Positions 48,711-61,375 of a stretch of 64,000 bases of DNA are shown in pieces. Location: assembly GCA_951799425.1 (NCBI GenBank), contig OX637403.1:29242811-29306810 (forward strand). Reading direction: 5' to 3'. This DNA is from Ilex aquifolium. Its lineage: Eukaryota > Streptophyta > Magnoliopsida > Aquifoliales > Aquifoliaceae. The notes under the pieces were generated by a model, which was not told the origin of the DNA, did not search any database, and was given only the letters and a program-made list of their open reading frames with translations. The stretch's first letter is position 1; every line of letters begins with the position of its first letter. The translations under genes and the position numbers were made by a program.

Positions 48711-49740
48711 AGGACCTATCTGTCTTTGAAAGCGGGGGAGAACGTATATACCTAGCAGCAACAGACCCAAAACTGTTTTTTTTTTTCGAATCAGAGGGGG
48801 CTCTGCTAGAAGTTTTCAGTTGCCATGGGAGGGCAGCATCCATTTACACCACACACTGGTTTAAGGTTTAGTGCATGAAGCTGAGTTATAATGATTAATG
48901 AAGGCCATTTTCCTTTTCATCTACCTCCTCTTCTTGTCATATTGGTCACACCTGGATTCTAGTTAATTAGAAGAGCAATCCATATAAGGTTGGCGCATTT
49001 TTGTATTTTAACGTCTTTTTTATTTCTTTGGGAGTGTTATTGATGATATAATTTACCTCTTCCCTGAGTGTTATTACGATGTTAATTTCTGTCTTCCCGA
49101 GTGTTATTACGTGTTTATGGAATTGTAATTTAATTTAAGCTTGGACATGGATGTGAATATTCGAGTTTCTTCTCTCTTTCATCCTTCAAATGTTGCTGTC
49201 TTTTTTTTTTTTTTTTTTTGGGGGGGGGGGGGGGAGGGGTTCTCATAGATGATCTGTAATAACGCTGTTCCATACTTGAGCTAGTACTTTTGATTCCAAA
49301 AACTATTCACCGTGGTGGATGTCCAGAATTGTGACTTGGCAAATGGTGGCGAGAGTATTCTTGCAAGAGAAGTTGAGGTTCAGAGGGACTCCGGTAGTCG
49401 ACTATCTAATGATAAAGTAAGAAAGAAATGATTGAAGAAAATTGTACTTAGCTGAGAGAAGTCAATTTACTTGGATGATGTTTAGTTTAGTCATTTTATA
49501 GGTGAAAAGATAGAATCATTGAAGATTTTTAGCTGTTTATATAAATGGGGTAACACCAGAAGTGGAAGTTATGTGAGCATATGTTAGTGTGGGTATTTCA
49601 ACTGATTTAAATTAGTTAAGGTGTGCAAAGCTAGGGTGAAATTACCCCCAAGCCGGCAGATGTCACCTTGCAAAGAAAATAAACTCAGCAGTTCACACTA
49701 ACCACACGTACAGAACAATTCAATTTGCAGAGAAAGAAAA
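48711..49740. other. HOS1 3' flank and intergenic space to the dioxygenase gene
   Basis: There is no coding region. It contains a (T)20(G)14 tract at 49,201-49,234 and the dispersed repeat at 49,345-49,620. I found no clear TATA box for the downstream gene. Confidence 0.5.
49345..49620. repeat. Dispersed repeat, copy 2 of 2
   Basis: This is similar over much of its length to 7715-7945 (ACTCCGGTAGTCGAC here, ACTCCGGTGGTTGAC there; both contain AAGAAATGATTGAA). It lies just upstream of the dioxygenase gene. Confidence 0.45.
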
Positions 49741-52700
49741 ATGGCGAAAGCTCTCCAACTTCCCATCATCGACCTCTCTTCTCCTGATCGCATCTCCACT
49801 GCCCGTTCAATTCGTCAGGTCTCTCTCTCTCTCTATATATATAGGCTCTGCCTGCTTCGTGCAAAATCAATTTTGTGGAAAACATTGTTCAAGGAATAAG
49901 TAGTTGTGTTTTACAGCTCTCGTGTGATACTGTGTGGCCTGTGAGTTTTGTATTACTAGATAAACTATTTTCAAGCCAAGTTATATTTCAATGGTAAATT
50001 GCGTTGTTTCTAGGAGTAAAAAGTTCAGATGATTATGAGAAATTGAAATTGCATGCCATTTTTCGGAAGTTTGAACCTCGTCCTCCACCTGTTTCCCATC
50101 CCTTTCCCCCACCACGCCACTACGGCTTCTCTCTGTATGCAACGAGGTATTTGACGGTACTTGTTTTGTGTGATGACCTCATTTTGGATGAGAACTTAAA
50201 TTTCCTTTGACGAGTAAGTAAGCCTTTCCATTTTGATACATACCAATACGAATCAGACGGATATAGGTTGAAATTTTTTTATCGATAATTCGAACCAGAA
50301 TTAAAATTCGATATCTTATATTTCACGGATTCGAATTTAGATATACCTGTATCCGATGTGATAATGATTCGATTTATATATTTCTATATAAATATTAAAG
50401 GAATTTAGTTGAAATTTAAGTATAATTTGTTAAGATTTAGTCAAGTTTTTTCGAATTGGCTCGAATTTTTGGGTCGGATTTTAAATTGTTAACGGATTTG
50501 GATATGGACCACAGAAATAAAAAACCATCAGATTATCGGATTCGGATCAGTCAAAATCTGATCCAAACCGATCTGTTGACAGGCCCAATAGTTGGCCCTC
50601 GAGCTGTTCCACCTATTATCTACTCAAAGTCATTTAGCCTTTCTTGCTAACCACACATACCATTCCTTGCTTTGTTGACATTCCCTCCCGATCCCCCTGG
50701 TTCAACTGATTAGGCAAATCTAATCACGTATTTTTGAATATGTTGTTACATCATGTACATGTAATGTATTCAATCTTCCATTTTTTTGTTTGTAGAAGCG
50801 AGTAATACTTTTAAGAATACTTTTCAAGAATATTTCTCAATGGTCATCACTAGACATGCTTGTGCTTCTGAATGATTTTTAACATGCTATTCAAATTACG
50901 AATACTGGGATATGTGGTGTAGGCATGCTTGGATTGTGGGTTCTTTTACCTTATGAATCATGGGGTAGATGACGAGTTGGTACAAAGCGTTTTTCAAGAG
51001 AGCAGAAAATTTTTCTCACTCACTGTTGAAGAGAAGATGAATCTTGCTCGCAAGGAACATAGAGGTTACACACCACTTTATGCTGAGAATCTTGATCCCT
51101 CTTCAAGTTCTAAAGGTTATATAGCATTCTGTGACTTCTGGTGTTGTTATTTTACCTTGCTGCTTTTGAAATCGTTTCTAGTTAAAAAAAAAAAAAAAGA
51201 AGAAGAAGAAGTAGAATGTTGTCATGTAACTTATATTTAAATCCACTTTATGACTTGAATGAGGATGATGTATAAGGGAGCTCAGAGTTGATTGTCTTCT
51301 ACTAATTGGGGTACAGGTGACTCGAAAGAAAGTTTCTATATTGGTCCATTGGAAAGCATTTCAACTTGTGATCTGAATCAATGGCCTTCAGAAGGTATTC
51401 TGTACCTTTGTTATGCATCAAAAGGAAAAGAAAGGAATTGTTTTCTTGTTGGGGAACGCCTTTATTGTTGTTGGGACATTGTTCTTTTGTAGAATAGTTG
51501 TCCATCACATGGGAATTATAACCTGCTCTTAATAACATGCCGATATAGTCGTCTTGCTATTTCTGATCTGTCCATCAGCGTGCACTTTGTTTTTTTTAAG
51601 TACATTACTTGTTGAAATGAAAATTATTTTGAACATTCTTGGATGTTTTTCTGGCTAGGGACTTCCAGAAGCTTTGCCATGTTGGAGATCTACAATGGAG
51701 TGTTACTATGAAAAAGTCCTGTAAGTATCTCTTGGATGTATATTTTCGTATTTCGTGTTCTTTATTGGAAACTATAAATTGATCTCCATTCATGCTAGAT
51801 ACACATTCAGCATAAAATGTTTATGAAATTCATTTAGCTTACGTTTAACTATTGGCAAATCTGAGAAATTTATCAGTAATAATGTACTCTTCCCTTCACT
51901 GAAAACTTATATAATTTAAACACTTCATGATATCTTCCTATATTGGTTAAATGTCGGGGTCATGGGTGAGGGTGGTGTTTTATGCTTGGAATGCATGTCA
52001 TCTGTCCCTTCATGAGGACTAGATTTTGGTGGACCAATTAGCTCGTAGGGACTGTGCTAAGGTAAGGGTATATCTCCCTCTGTGTGGGTGGGTAGGTGGG
52101 TGTTGTTTGTTTGGTGTTTTTTTTGGGGGGGGGGGGGGGGGGGGGGGGAGGGAGAGTTCCTTTTACATCTTGATATTTTTGGGTGACAAGGTTGAATGAT
52201 TTTTGGATGGTGCTGTTACTGCCTCAGGCATGTGGGAAAGAGACTGATCTCACTAATTGCTCTGGCTTTGAACTTGGACGAAGACTTCTTTGAGAAGTTG
52301 GGAGCTTTAAATCCACCACATGCTTTCCTTCGGCTATTACATTATCCAGGTTTGGCCATTACAATTGGGCAAGTTTTATTTGCAGTTGTTCAATTGTTGC
52401 CCCCTCACCCAAACCCCGGATAAAAAAACCACCACCATTGAGATAGCCTGTCTGAAATCTGCAAGATGCTCTGTGTATTTGACTCAGGAATCCGTATGAT
52501 GGATTGTTTGTAAAGAGGAACTCAGTTTCCATTTAGATCTGCATCTCTTATTTCTCCACATTTATTTAGCATTGCGTTTCTCATTTTCTTTCTCCATGAT
52601 TATTGCCATTGTGTCAATTCATATCAGAATATAGGAAAAGTGTAAGATTCTGCTTGCCAACGGACATGTACCTGTAAAACCGAGTCAACTGACTATTGAG

Positions 52701-55700
52701 AAAAAATTGAAACCATCCTTGTTTTTTCTTGTGCCTTTGCATTCATAGAAATCAATCAGTTGATATTCAATGAACAGAGGTCTTGGCTTTCCTTTAGGGA
52801 TATTAATGTAAACATGGGCTGTGAGACAAAAGTGAAAAAGATCTCCATTTCAAACCCAACTTTAAGCTGTAGTTCATGCACTTGGTAGCAACTTACATTT
52901 TCAACCCTCAAGATGTATGTTACTGAAGCATAAGAATATCCCATGTAATCCTACTCATGTGGTACAAAGGATATATGCATAAATTAGTTCTGATCGCCCG
53001 GTTTTGGGTGCTGTAGGTAAAAAGTGAGAGAAAAATGAACTCTAATCAGAACCTTTTGCTTGATCTGAGGACCAGGTTTGAATTTGTATTTGACACCAGT
53101 AGATTGAGGAGAAATATCTTTTCAGGATAAGTTATTTTAGAAAAGGTTATTGAATGGCACAAATCTAAAGTAGGCTATTAAGCAATTTACTTGAAACCTT
53201 TGCCTTGTTATTTGATTTAAGGGGAGTTGGGGATTTCCAGTGAAGAAATATACGGTGCTTCTGCTCATTCAGATTATGGAATGGTCACAATTCTAGCATC
53301 CGATGGAGTCGGTGGACTTCAGGCATGTCTGGTTTTGAAAATAATCTTGTGTGATTTCTACGAATACCAATTTGTCATAATTAAGTAACCTTTTTTGTAT
53401 CAAAAGGTTTGCAGGGAGAAATTTAAGCAACCACGTGTCTGGGAAGATGTGCATCATATCGATGGGTGAGTTCATGTTGCTACGTTAAGCATACCGGCAT
53501 TCAAGATGTTAATTTTTCTTCATTCCTTGAATATAAACAGCAGCTTTCTAGGAATAAAGCTTGGAAAGTTTGACAGAATATCTATAAACTTGAACTAACC
53601 TGTTTGAACAATCTTCATCCAAAAGCAATTATGAAAAGAACATGTGGATGGTGAACATGTTCAAGACATACATGGGACGAAACATTTGGTTGGAGCCATT
53701 AGTGGTCATGTTATAGAATGTATTCTTCATTCCTAAATTTTCTAATCAATTACACTGAAAAGAAAAACGCAAAGAATGTGTGCAAGATAAAAGAGATAGG
53801 TACTCTGGAGACTGCACATGGAAAAGTTCATACGTTTCACACATATGAACTGCCAACATGGAAAAGGGCTGAAATATGAAATCGTTGTGACCTTTACTGT
53901 GGAGAGTGCACATTGTTACATAACTACTTGGGTTAGCAGCCAGTGTTTAATTTATGCTTCACTAGAGTAGAGGTACATTTAGCACAGGACATAAAAGTTT
54001 ATTGTGGCCATTATGAATATGCAGGACCTACATTGTTAACATCGGGGATGCAATGGAGAGGTGGACAAATTGTTTGTTTGGGTAATGCATCAGTTGCTGT
54101 AACTTAGACGTCTTTAATTTTCTTTTGAGAGTTCATCCATGTCCTTAGGTGGAATGTTCTCTGATTGTTGTAATTTTTTTTTCAGTTACAAAAATATTAA
54201 GCAACTTCCTGGTTTTTTTTTTCATTTACAAGGTCATCATTTGTTTGTAGGTCAACTCTGCAGAGAGTGATGCCAACAGGACGAGAACGCTATTCTGTAA
54301 TCAGGATTTTCTTCCCAATTTACTTTCTTGTCTTTTACAAAATTTGCTTCATTGCCTTCTGTATGTTGGTGATGTTTTTAAAATGATTGTAACAATCTAT
54401 AAACTGGTTTTGACCCTTAGACATGTAAGAAAATAAATAATTTCAGAGGTGTGTCTAACGTATAAAGGATGTAATTATCTTTTTCAGTGCATCATATGAA
54501 ATGGACCCTTTTGATATGCTAAATTTCAAGACTTGATATGATTTTAACGTCGCTGGGCACACATATTTGTAATGTCTGTTGGGCTTTCATCAAGGCTATA
54601 CTGCACTAAAAAGCTGAAAATTTATATATTGCCATTTGCAGATGGCTTTGTTTGTAGAACCCAATCCGGACTGTGTGGTGGAATGCTTAAAGACTTGCTG
54701 CAGTGAGTCATCTCCTCCTAGGTATGTGTTTACCTGTTGGCCTAGCTTCGTGATGCTGTGCCTTTCTTGGTTAGTTTACATCCTTTAATAGTCAGTAACA
54801 CAGGAGGCATTCATACTATCCAAACCTTGGTTTAAGACTGTTTTTGGTAACAACTCTTATGGGGTCGCTCGTAAGGTTTATTTAAATGAGTCCTAATAGT
54901 GCAATAATATCATTAACAATAGGCTAGACATAAAAGGTCATTGCGCTTGGTCACACTGACAGTATACACGCTCTCTAGAATTAAACTGATGGGGAAGTTA
55001 TATGAAGTATCAAAGCGAAAGATGATGTAGGACCCCGTGTTAACACAAGATTGGATTAATAATATATCCCGGCTCTGTAGTGCATTCAAATACAGGATAA
55101 TGTGGAACACTTTATCCCAGATATCAAGTCGGGCAACTAGGGGCGACCGTAGTCATTTTGGGGCCTAAAACTGAAACGATAAATGAAGCATTTTTATTTT
55201 TAATATTAATAATAAAACAAATTTTTAATTATTTTAATTACAAAAATATGAATTAAAATTTTATATTCAAGCTTTTGTTACTATATTTGAACTTGATGGT
55301 GATAGAGAAATAATGATTGAAAAATTATAAAGATAAATTTAAACTTGACTTTATGGGGGGTTAAAACTAGATTTTTTTAAAAGATAAATAAATTTTAGGG
55401 CCTTTTAATTTCACGGTTGAATTAATAAGTCAAATCTATTAAGTTGAAATCTTTTTTTTTGTGCCTGAATTTAAATTTTTTGGAAAAATTGGGAAAATGT
55501 ACACCATAAGCAACTTATTTGTGAGAAAATACCTTAATATAAATCTTTTGTGTATAAGTTTTTTTTTATATAAATGTTTTGTGAATAGCTACATTTTGGT
55601 TTTTTAAAATATTTTATTTACGTAAAAGCTCTTTTTCTTTATTTATGAAAGATAAGTTAGGCAGTTAATTGTGGGATTCAGTTTCTTATTTTATTGGGAC

Positions 55701-58262
55701 AATTTTCTTATTTTTTTGATTCTATTTTAATGGCCAAGTGGTTTCTTAAATTAAAAGATAATTAATCGTTTGAATTTTGAAATAATTCTATTAGTTTTAA
55801 AAAGATTTCCTATTTTCTCTATATTTGACTTTCACCGTTAATCTCTCTCCTTATTTTTTATCTCTCTCCCTCTATTTTCTCTCTCCCATCGTGTGACATT
55901 GGAGTCACACTTTTGATACTCACACCATGAAACAATAATGCATATGATCAAGGGCGGAGTCAGAAAATTGTGTCAGGGTGGACACAAATATTTCAACAAA
56001 TTATTATTTTTTTCTTACAATTGATAGAAATAGGACAATAATTTATTTAATTACATCCTATTTAATATTTAAAAGTTCATTAAACTCACCATACCGAAAT
56101 TTGGAAAGCCTAGTATATACAGACGATAACATTTTTTTTTACAAAATATTAACTAATTAAAATCATTTAGAATTGACTTCGATGAATTTTTGTACTTTTA
56201 AAACGTTGCATAACAACTTTATTATTCTTTAAATACATAATCATGTTATCACTTTGGTATTTATAAATCATTTGATCGATTATGCAGTTTAATATACACT
56301 CTATAATTTTTACCATAATTAGCAAAAATAAATGTCAAAATCACAAGTAAATTAACGAATATGTATATCATGTCTTTTTTAGTCTTAGAAAATATAAAGT
56401 AATTCTAGTATATTCAAAATTTATCTAGATAGGTACATAACCAAGTCAAAATGTGTCAAAAAATTCATATTCATTTGATATAAATATACACTAATTGATG
56501 TGCCAAAAAAAATAGAGAGGACATAATTAAAATTATTCATTTGATATAAGTGTACATTAATATTTTTATCTTTGATTTTGAGTGGACACAAATAATATAT
56601 TATACAAATATATAATATACATATCCAAGTAATAAAAAAATAAAAAATTTGAGGGGGGCACTTGCCCACCCTGAACAGGGCTGCCTCCACCCTTGCATAT
56701 GATGTGTAGTTGCATTGTGACATTGGATTCACACTGTGATACTCACCATACGTTTTTGAATCTTTATGTGAGTCACAGTGTGATATCATCTATGTGCAAA
56801 CCCTGTATATGGTATCTATATGCAGTGTGACATTGGTGTCGCAATATATGTGTCACAAAATATATAGAGAGAGAGAGAGAAAAAAAAAACAAAAACAAAA
56901 TAGTCCTTATCTTAGAAAGAATTTTGATTTTGCGTTAAACTTTATTCTGGTTACATATATATATATATATTAGAGAGAACGAAGTAGTTCTAATATAAAA
57001 AACACCCTAAAATTTTAGATTTTAGAAAGAATTAGGAAAATTTTTAAATTAAGAAATTTAAAATTTATTTAAGTTTTGAATTTTGTTATGTATATGTGTA
57101 TATACATATATATGAGATATAAAGAGAGAGAAAGAGAAAGAGTTCTAATATAAGAAAAATCTTAAATTTAAGAATTTTAGTTTTCAAATTAATTAGTTTC
57201 CTTATCTGATTTTTTTAATAGTGATGTGATGATGGTTAGGAATACTTCGGTCCTTCTGCTCCAAATTGTATTTTTTGCCAAATATTTTTAAAATTTGTAT
57301 TTAAAGTCAAATAAGTTATAAAAAGTGTACCAACTTTCAAAAAATCGAAATTTTTTATTTGGACTATTACTGCACACTTATAAATTATGGAACCTTTCTT
57401 AAAGTAATACCTTAAAATTTTTTTTATTGGGCTTGTGTTTTTATAGGACTTTTTTGAAGAACTTAAAGTATTTATGGATTTAATTTTGTTATATGGACTA
57501 TTTATGATATCTAAAAATTTGAAGCTTTTTTTGAAAATGAGGCCAAAAGCCCAAATTTTTTCAACAACACTGTTGAGCCACCCCTGCTGGCAACCAAGTG
57601 CATCCCATTAATTCATTCAAAGTATACCCCTCTATCCCAATGTTCTGGTTTTCAAAAGGCGAGTAAGGGAGAGGGAACAAAACCCCCGGATTTGAAAGTT
57701 CAGTCCTATCTATTGTATATTATTTTTTCCCTATCTAAGTTATATCAACATAGCCAACTAGCAAACTCATCCGCTTGTCAATTCTTGGTGTAATACTCAC
57801 TTGTAAATGATTGGTGTCGGAATTTTTCACTGATCAGTTGTGAGCAGTCTTGTCCGTGTAAGAAACTCATCCCGGAATGGTCGTTATGGCAAAAAACAAG
57901 GAGAAAACAAAAGGAGAAATTTGTCCAATAGTAACAAATGGTGCTTCCACAAGTTGACATCCGATCCAACGTAGTAATAAGTGATCCGCCAAAAGCAACC
58001 AAAATTTTCCTTGGTGAATTGGGCAAAAACTTGAACTACGTACGTATTCATCTGCTTAAGTTCTTAGAAATTTTTCTCTCCCAAAGGAAGTGAGTTTGAA
58101 TGTCCTTTTCAGTTTCTTTTGTTTGGTTGCATTTCATGGAGAGTTGTTTCATGAGAGAATGTAAATGACATGCATAGGTTGTCATGCTGCAGATTTCCTC
58201 CAATCCGCGGTGGAGACTACCTGGAAGAGAAGCTCAGGATTACATATGCCTCGGCCTTGTAA
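49741..58262 (+). CDS. 2-oxoglutarate/Fe(II)-dependent dioxygenase, eleven exons (311 residues)
   Basis: The exons are 49741-49818, 50923-51115, 51317-51394, 51669-51720, 52228-52349, 53222-53322, 53407-53465, 54025-54081, 54251-54296, 54642-54721 and 58193-58262, all joining in frame. The protein starts MAKALQLPIIDLSSPD, the usual DIOX_N opening, with CGFFYLMNHGV near residue 30. Iron ligands H190 and D192 lie in SAHSDYGM. The 2-oxoglutarate site is R260-x-S262 (ERYS). The second histidine, expected in STLHRV, reads glutamine (Q251 in STLQRV). Family members oxidise small molecules in the cytosol; this one resembles uncharacterised Arabidopsis proteins of the At1g35190/At3g46500 type (from memory). 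Intron 6 has a GC donor. Intron 10 is 3,471 bp and carries nested transposons. The exon 4 acceptor at 51,668 was chosen because 51,658 breaks the frame. Confidence 0.85.
50240..50600. repeat. Dispersed repeat in intron 1 of the dioxygenase gene
   Basis: The sequence is rich in GATTCGAAT, CGGATTTGGAT and AATCTGATCC. A similar stretch lies at about 22,270-22,620. No termini could be assigned. Its frames are not coding. Confidence 0.35.
52117..52148. repeat. (T)8(G)24 tract in intron 4
   Basis: A pure T run is followed by a pure G run. This is a likely slippage site, and its exact length may be unreliable. Confidence 0.85.
55138..57586 (+). mobile_element. hAT-like element in dioxygenase intron 10 (2,449 bp)
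   Basis: The termini are TAGGGGCGACC at the left and CAGGGGTGGCTCAA (inverted) at the right. The 8-bp flanks CGGGCAAC (55,130-55,137) and CTGGCAAC (57,587-57,594) differ at one position. The 5' interior (GGGGCCTAAAACTG...AAATGAAGCATTTTTATTT) matches the element at 12,432. No transposase is evident. It was enlarged by a later insertion (55,949-56,695) and other AT-rich sequence, and it explains most of the unusual intron length. Confidence 0.6.
55949..56695 (+). mobile_element. Nested hAT-like element, GGCGGAG family, perfect 8-bp TSD
   Basis: The termini are CAAGGGCGGAGTC and, inverted, CAAGGGTGGAGGC. The identical 8-bp duplication CATATGAT lies at 55,941-55,948 and 56,696-56,703. The 5' region (GTGTCAGGGTGGACACAAAT) resembles the element at 18,676. 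It is 747 bp and has no transposase. Confidence 0.75.
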
Positions 58263-59243
58263 GGTGAGTTTTTTTTCTAGTCTATTTCTTGTTACACACA
58301 TCCATATGGGAGGACGATTAATAAAAGTAACCGGCTAAGTTACACCTCAAAGAATCATATGATGAATCACAAAATGTTGGAATCAATCATGAAAAATACA
58401 ATTTTTAATGGTTATGTTACACTTTTTTAAAGTGTAAGTTACAAAGTTATTCATAATCGACCATAATATTTCATGATCAATCACAAATACTGTGATCGGT
58501 CATGAATAGTTGTAACTTTTCATTTGCAAGATATAAGTCAACCCTTAATTGTGGTAATTTTCGGTATGATATCACTGTATTATTTTCCTCCATATGGGGA
58601 AGTTTCAAAGAGCATGAAGAACTCTATGGAACAGAGTCAACAGAACTTGCTCAGATTGTAATGTTGGTACTTGTGTGCAGTTTTCCAAGACTATTGATAC
58701 TTTTGAATTCCCAGTGGTACTTCCTGGCTTTTTCGCTGAAGACTCGCATGACATATAAATATTATGCTTCTGTACTATTACAACTTTCACTTTATTCTTA
58801 TTATTTGACTAGAATTCCCAAGTTTTTTTTTAGTTCTTAGGGTGATATAATAAGCATAAAGTATAGTCAATCATAATCATCCCCTATTTTAGGATAGCAC
58901 AACAATACCCAAAAAAAGATTTTTGGTACAATACCGAAAGTAATTATTTTTAAATGTCAAGATAGACTCTTTAAAAGCAGAGTTATAACCGATTGTCGTA
59001 ATTCATGATCGATCATGGATAATTCTAAAGATTGTTTATCCCCTTAAGTTTTTTAGTTTGAAGGAGGTGATTTCAATGGCTTCATAGTTGTAACTTACTT
59101 TTAAAAATTATAATTTGCCATTGAAAATTTGTAATTTTTATGTTTGATCATATCGTTTTGAGATCGATCATATTCTGTGCAGCTATAACTGACATTTCAA
59201 AAGTAGTAACTTCTATTTAAGAAAAATTAAAATTTTTGGTACG
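58263..59243. other. 3' flank of the dioxygenase gene and intergenic sequence
   Basis: There is no coding region. The motif 'TCATGATCGATCATGA' and close variants recur between 58,380 and 59,180 (GATTGGTCATAAT-like), which may mark an old repeat. I cannot classify it. Confidence 0.35.
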
Positions 59244-59254
59244 GTACTTCTTTT

Positions 59255-59400
59255 TTTTTTTTAAATAATTTTTTTTTTAATAATTTTTTTTTTTGGGAGG
59301 GGGAAGGAGAAGGTGGAGGGGGACTTGAACCCTTAACTTCAAGAAGACAAAATTTTTACAAGACAAGGAGTATCATTGGATCAAAAGCCCATTGGTTACT
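59255..59400 (-). mobile_element. SINE, family A, minus strand
   Basis: Reversed, it reads CAATGGGCTTTTGATCCAAT..., then a good B box (GGGTTCAAGTCC), then a C-rich end and A tail, as at 15.6 kb. The direct repeats GTACTTCTTTT at 59,244-59,254 and 59,401-59,411 are the probable target duplication. Confidence 0.65.
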
Positions 59401-60257
59401 GTACTTCTTTTGCTACGATAATCTTTCTCATATTTTATATGTTTCGGTTTGGAAGGGGTGTGTACACTAGTAGTCTAGTACTGGTGCAGAAATTTCCTGG
59501 AATGATCTACTTTGCCACATTTTCAACTTCGAAGATGAACCAAAGTTTCATGGTATGTTCCGCCATGGACGGTTGTATTATATATATATATTTGAACATA
59601 GTTATCCCCAAAGAATCTCCTTCCAAACGTTAGTTGGAACTGTACATTAGAAGCAGTACCCTTTTATTAGAGAAATAAAAATGGCAGGTTTGGGTTGGAA
59701 TTTGTTGTGGGTCCCGGGAGATTACGTTATTTATGCATGTAGGGACCCTTGGAGTTCGTTTTGTTTGAGTTAATGAGAATTAAACTCAACTTCTCTACAA
59801 TTAACCATTCTTGTCCCTAAGACTAAAATTGCTCAATAATCTTCGGAAGAGAGATTAAACTAAAGTTACTGTTTTTAATTGTGGTATATGGTTACTATAA
59901 AGTCCTCATACCCAAAAATAGGATAACATTAGATAAGGCTCTTAATGAGTCTAATTTAACCCGTTATGATTCAATTTATTATAACCCATTTATTAAGCTA
60001 GTTGAAAATAAATTGTATTTATTTTGTACTTAATCCAATTTGAATTAGTCCATAACCAATACAATCCGTCTATTTGTCACCTCTAGATAAGGGTATTTGT
60101 TGTCTAGTAGCCAACGGAAAAATAATGAATTGGGATCTCTGCAACAAATAATTCTCCATCATTGGATTAGCGTAGCTCATTGTCATTCTACAATGGACAA
60201 TTATTTGGTGCACAAATTTGACGTACATTTTGTTTCTAAAAAAGAAGTAACCAAAAC

Positions 60258-60441
60258 TTTAAGGGATAGTTTAAGTGGTAATATAGACGAGTTGTAAACT
60301 TAAACGTCTTGAGTGCGAATCTTAGTAATCTTTTAGGGTCAAGTAATGAGGTATTTATTTCTCACGAATACTCTAGTGTTAGTGTGAATGATCTGTCTTT
60401 GATTTGATTGAAAAAAGGATTAAGTTGTTGATCCAAAAAAG
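60258..60441 (+). mobile_element. SINE-like element, family B
   Basis: An A-box-like GATAGTTTAAGTGGT lies near the start and a B-box-like GAGTGCGAATCTTAG near 60,310. The 3' half resembles the copy at 13.3 kb (ATACTCTAGT...GATCTGTCTTTGA) and ends in an A-rich stretch. The boundaries are approximate. Confidence 0.45.
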
Positions 60442-60444
60442 AAA

Positions 60445-61063
60445 GGGTAAATTACATCCACCTTCCCTGAGGTCTCTTGTTAGGGAAATAACATTGGCCT
60501 CCCCTGTTAGTCACTTTCGTCTTAACTATCTAATAGAAGTTATGAAATGACAAAAATACCCTTTAGTAAAAATATATAGGTTTCATGTTGTAGGTATAGT
60601 TTTTTGTTAATTCCACTACAAACCAATGTCACATCATCACCTTGTTTTTTGCCCTATTTCAAGAACCCAAATAGTGTCAATCGATATACCACCATCACTG
60701 CCACTGCCAACCTACCACCATCGCCACTATCAACCTACCACCACCACCACCCCAACCACTTCCGCATTAAATCCCAACCCAATTTTTTCTTGCAGCAAGA
60801 CACACAACCAACCCAATTTGTTACTACCATCCTTTCGACGAAGATATTTGTGGTTTCCAGCGGTGATAGGGATTGCGATTTACCCTTTCGGTCTTAAATT
60901 TTGATTCTAGGTAGAGAGAGAGAAGAAGAAGAAAAAGAAAAAGAAGTTGGGGATTGGGCTCTATTGCGAAAGCTCGAGGATGGGTGCCAAGATGGTTAGT
61001 CGAAGAGTGGGCAATGATAGTTATGGTGGTAAAGGAGGAGACGATGGCGACGGCTGGGGAGGT

Positions 61064-61138
<75 letters not shown>

Positions 61139-61375
61139 ATGGTGGGTTTTATTTAAAAACTAGTATAATTTGAATCTAGGGGTAAAAATGATATTTTGAA
61201 AATATAAATTGATTATGTCATCAAAAGTTAACTATTGTTTTGACGGAATACTAAGGGGATGGGGAATATGTTATCAACAACTAAAATAGAAGAGAGCGCA
61301 GTGTTATTATTCAAATAAAGAGAAGGTTTGATTATTATTTGACCAAACCTCACGAAAGATGGATATAATTTACCC
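60445..61375. mobile_element. Mutator-like non-autonomous element, 9-bp TSD
   Basis: The ends are GGGTAAATTACATCCACCTT and, inverted, GGGTAAATTATATCCATCTT. The identical 9-bp flanks AAAAAGAAA (60,436-60,444 and 61,376-61,384) fit the Mutator target duplication length, though the flank is low-complexity. The interior has a CCACCATCGCC-type tract and a (GT)n(GA)n microsatellite (about 61,071-61,135). Two overlapping frames of 92-97 residues look like repeat artefacts rather than genes. Confidence 0.6.
61071..61135. repeat. (GT)n(GA)n compound microsatellite
   Basis: A pure GT run is followed directly by a pure GA run inside the Mutator-like element. Confidence 0.9.

Noticed and set aside
51659..51720. 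Acceptor at 51,657-51,658 for dioxygenase exon 4
   Set aside because: It shifts the frame and soon meets a stop. The next AG, at 51,667-51,668, keeps the frame and gives WPSEEALPCWRSTME, as expected for the family.
60604..61163. Frames of 69-97 residues in the Mutator-like element
   Set aside because: They overlap a CCACCATC tract and a GT/GA microsatellite; several frames stay open and no domain is visible.
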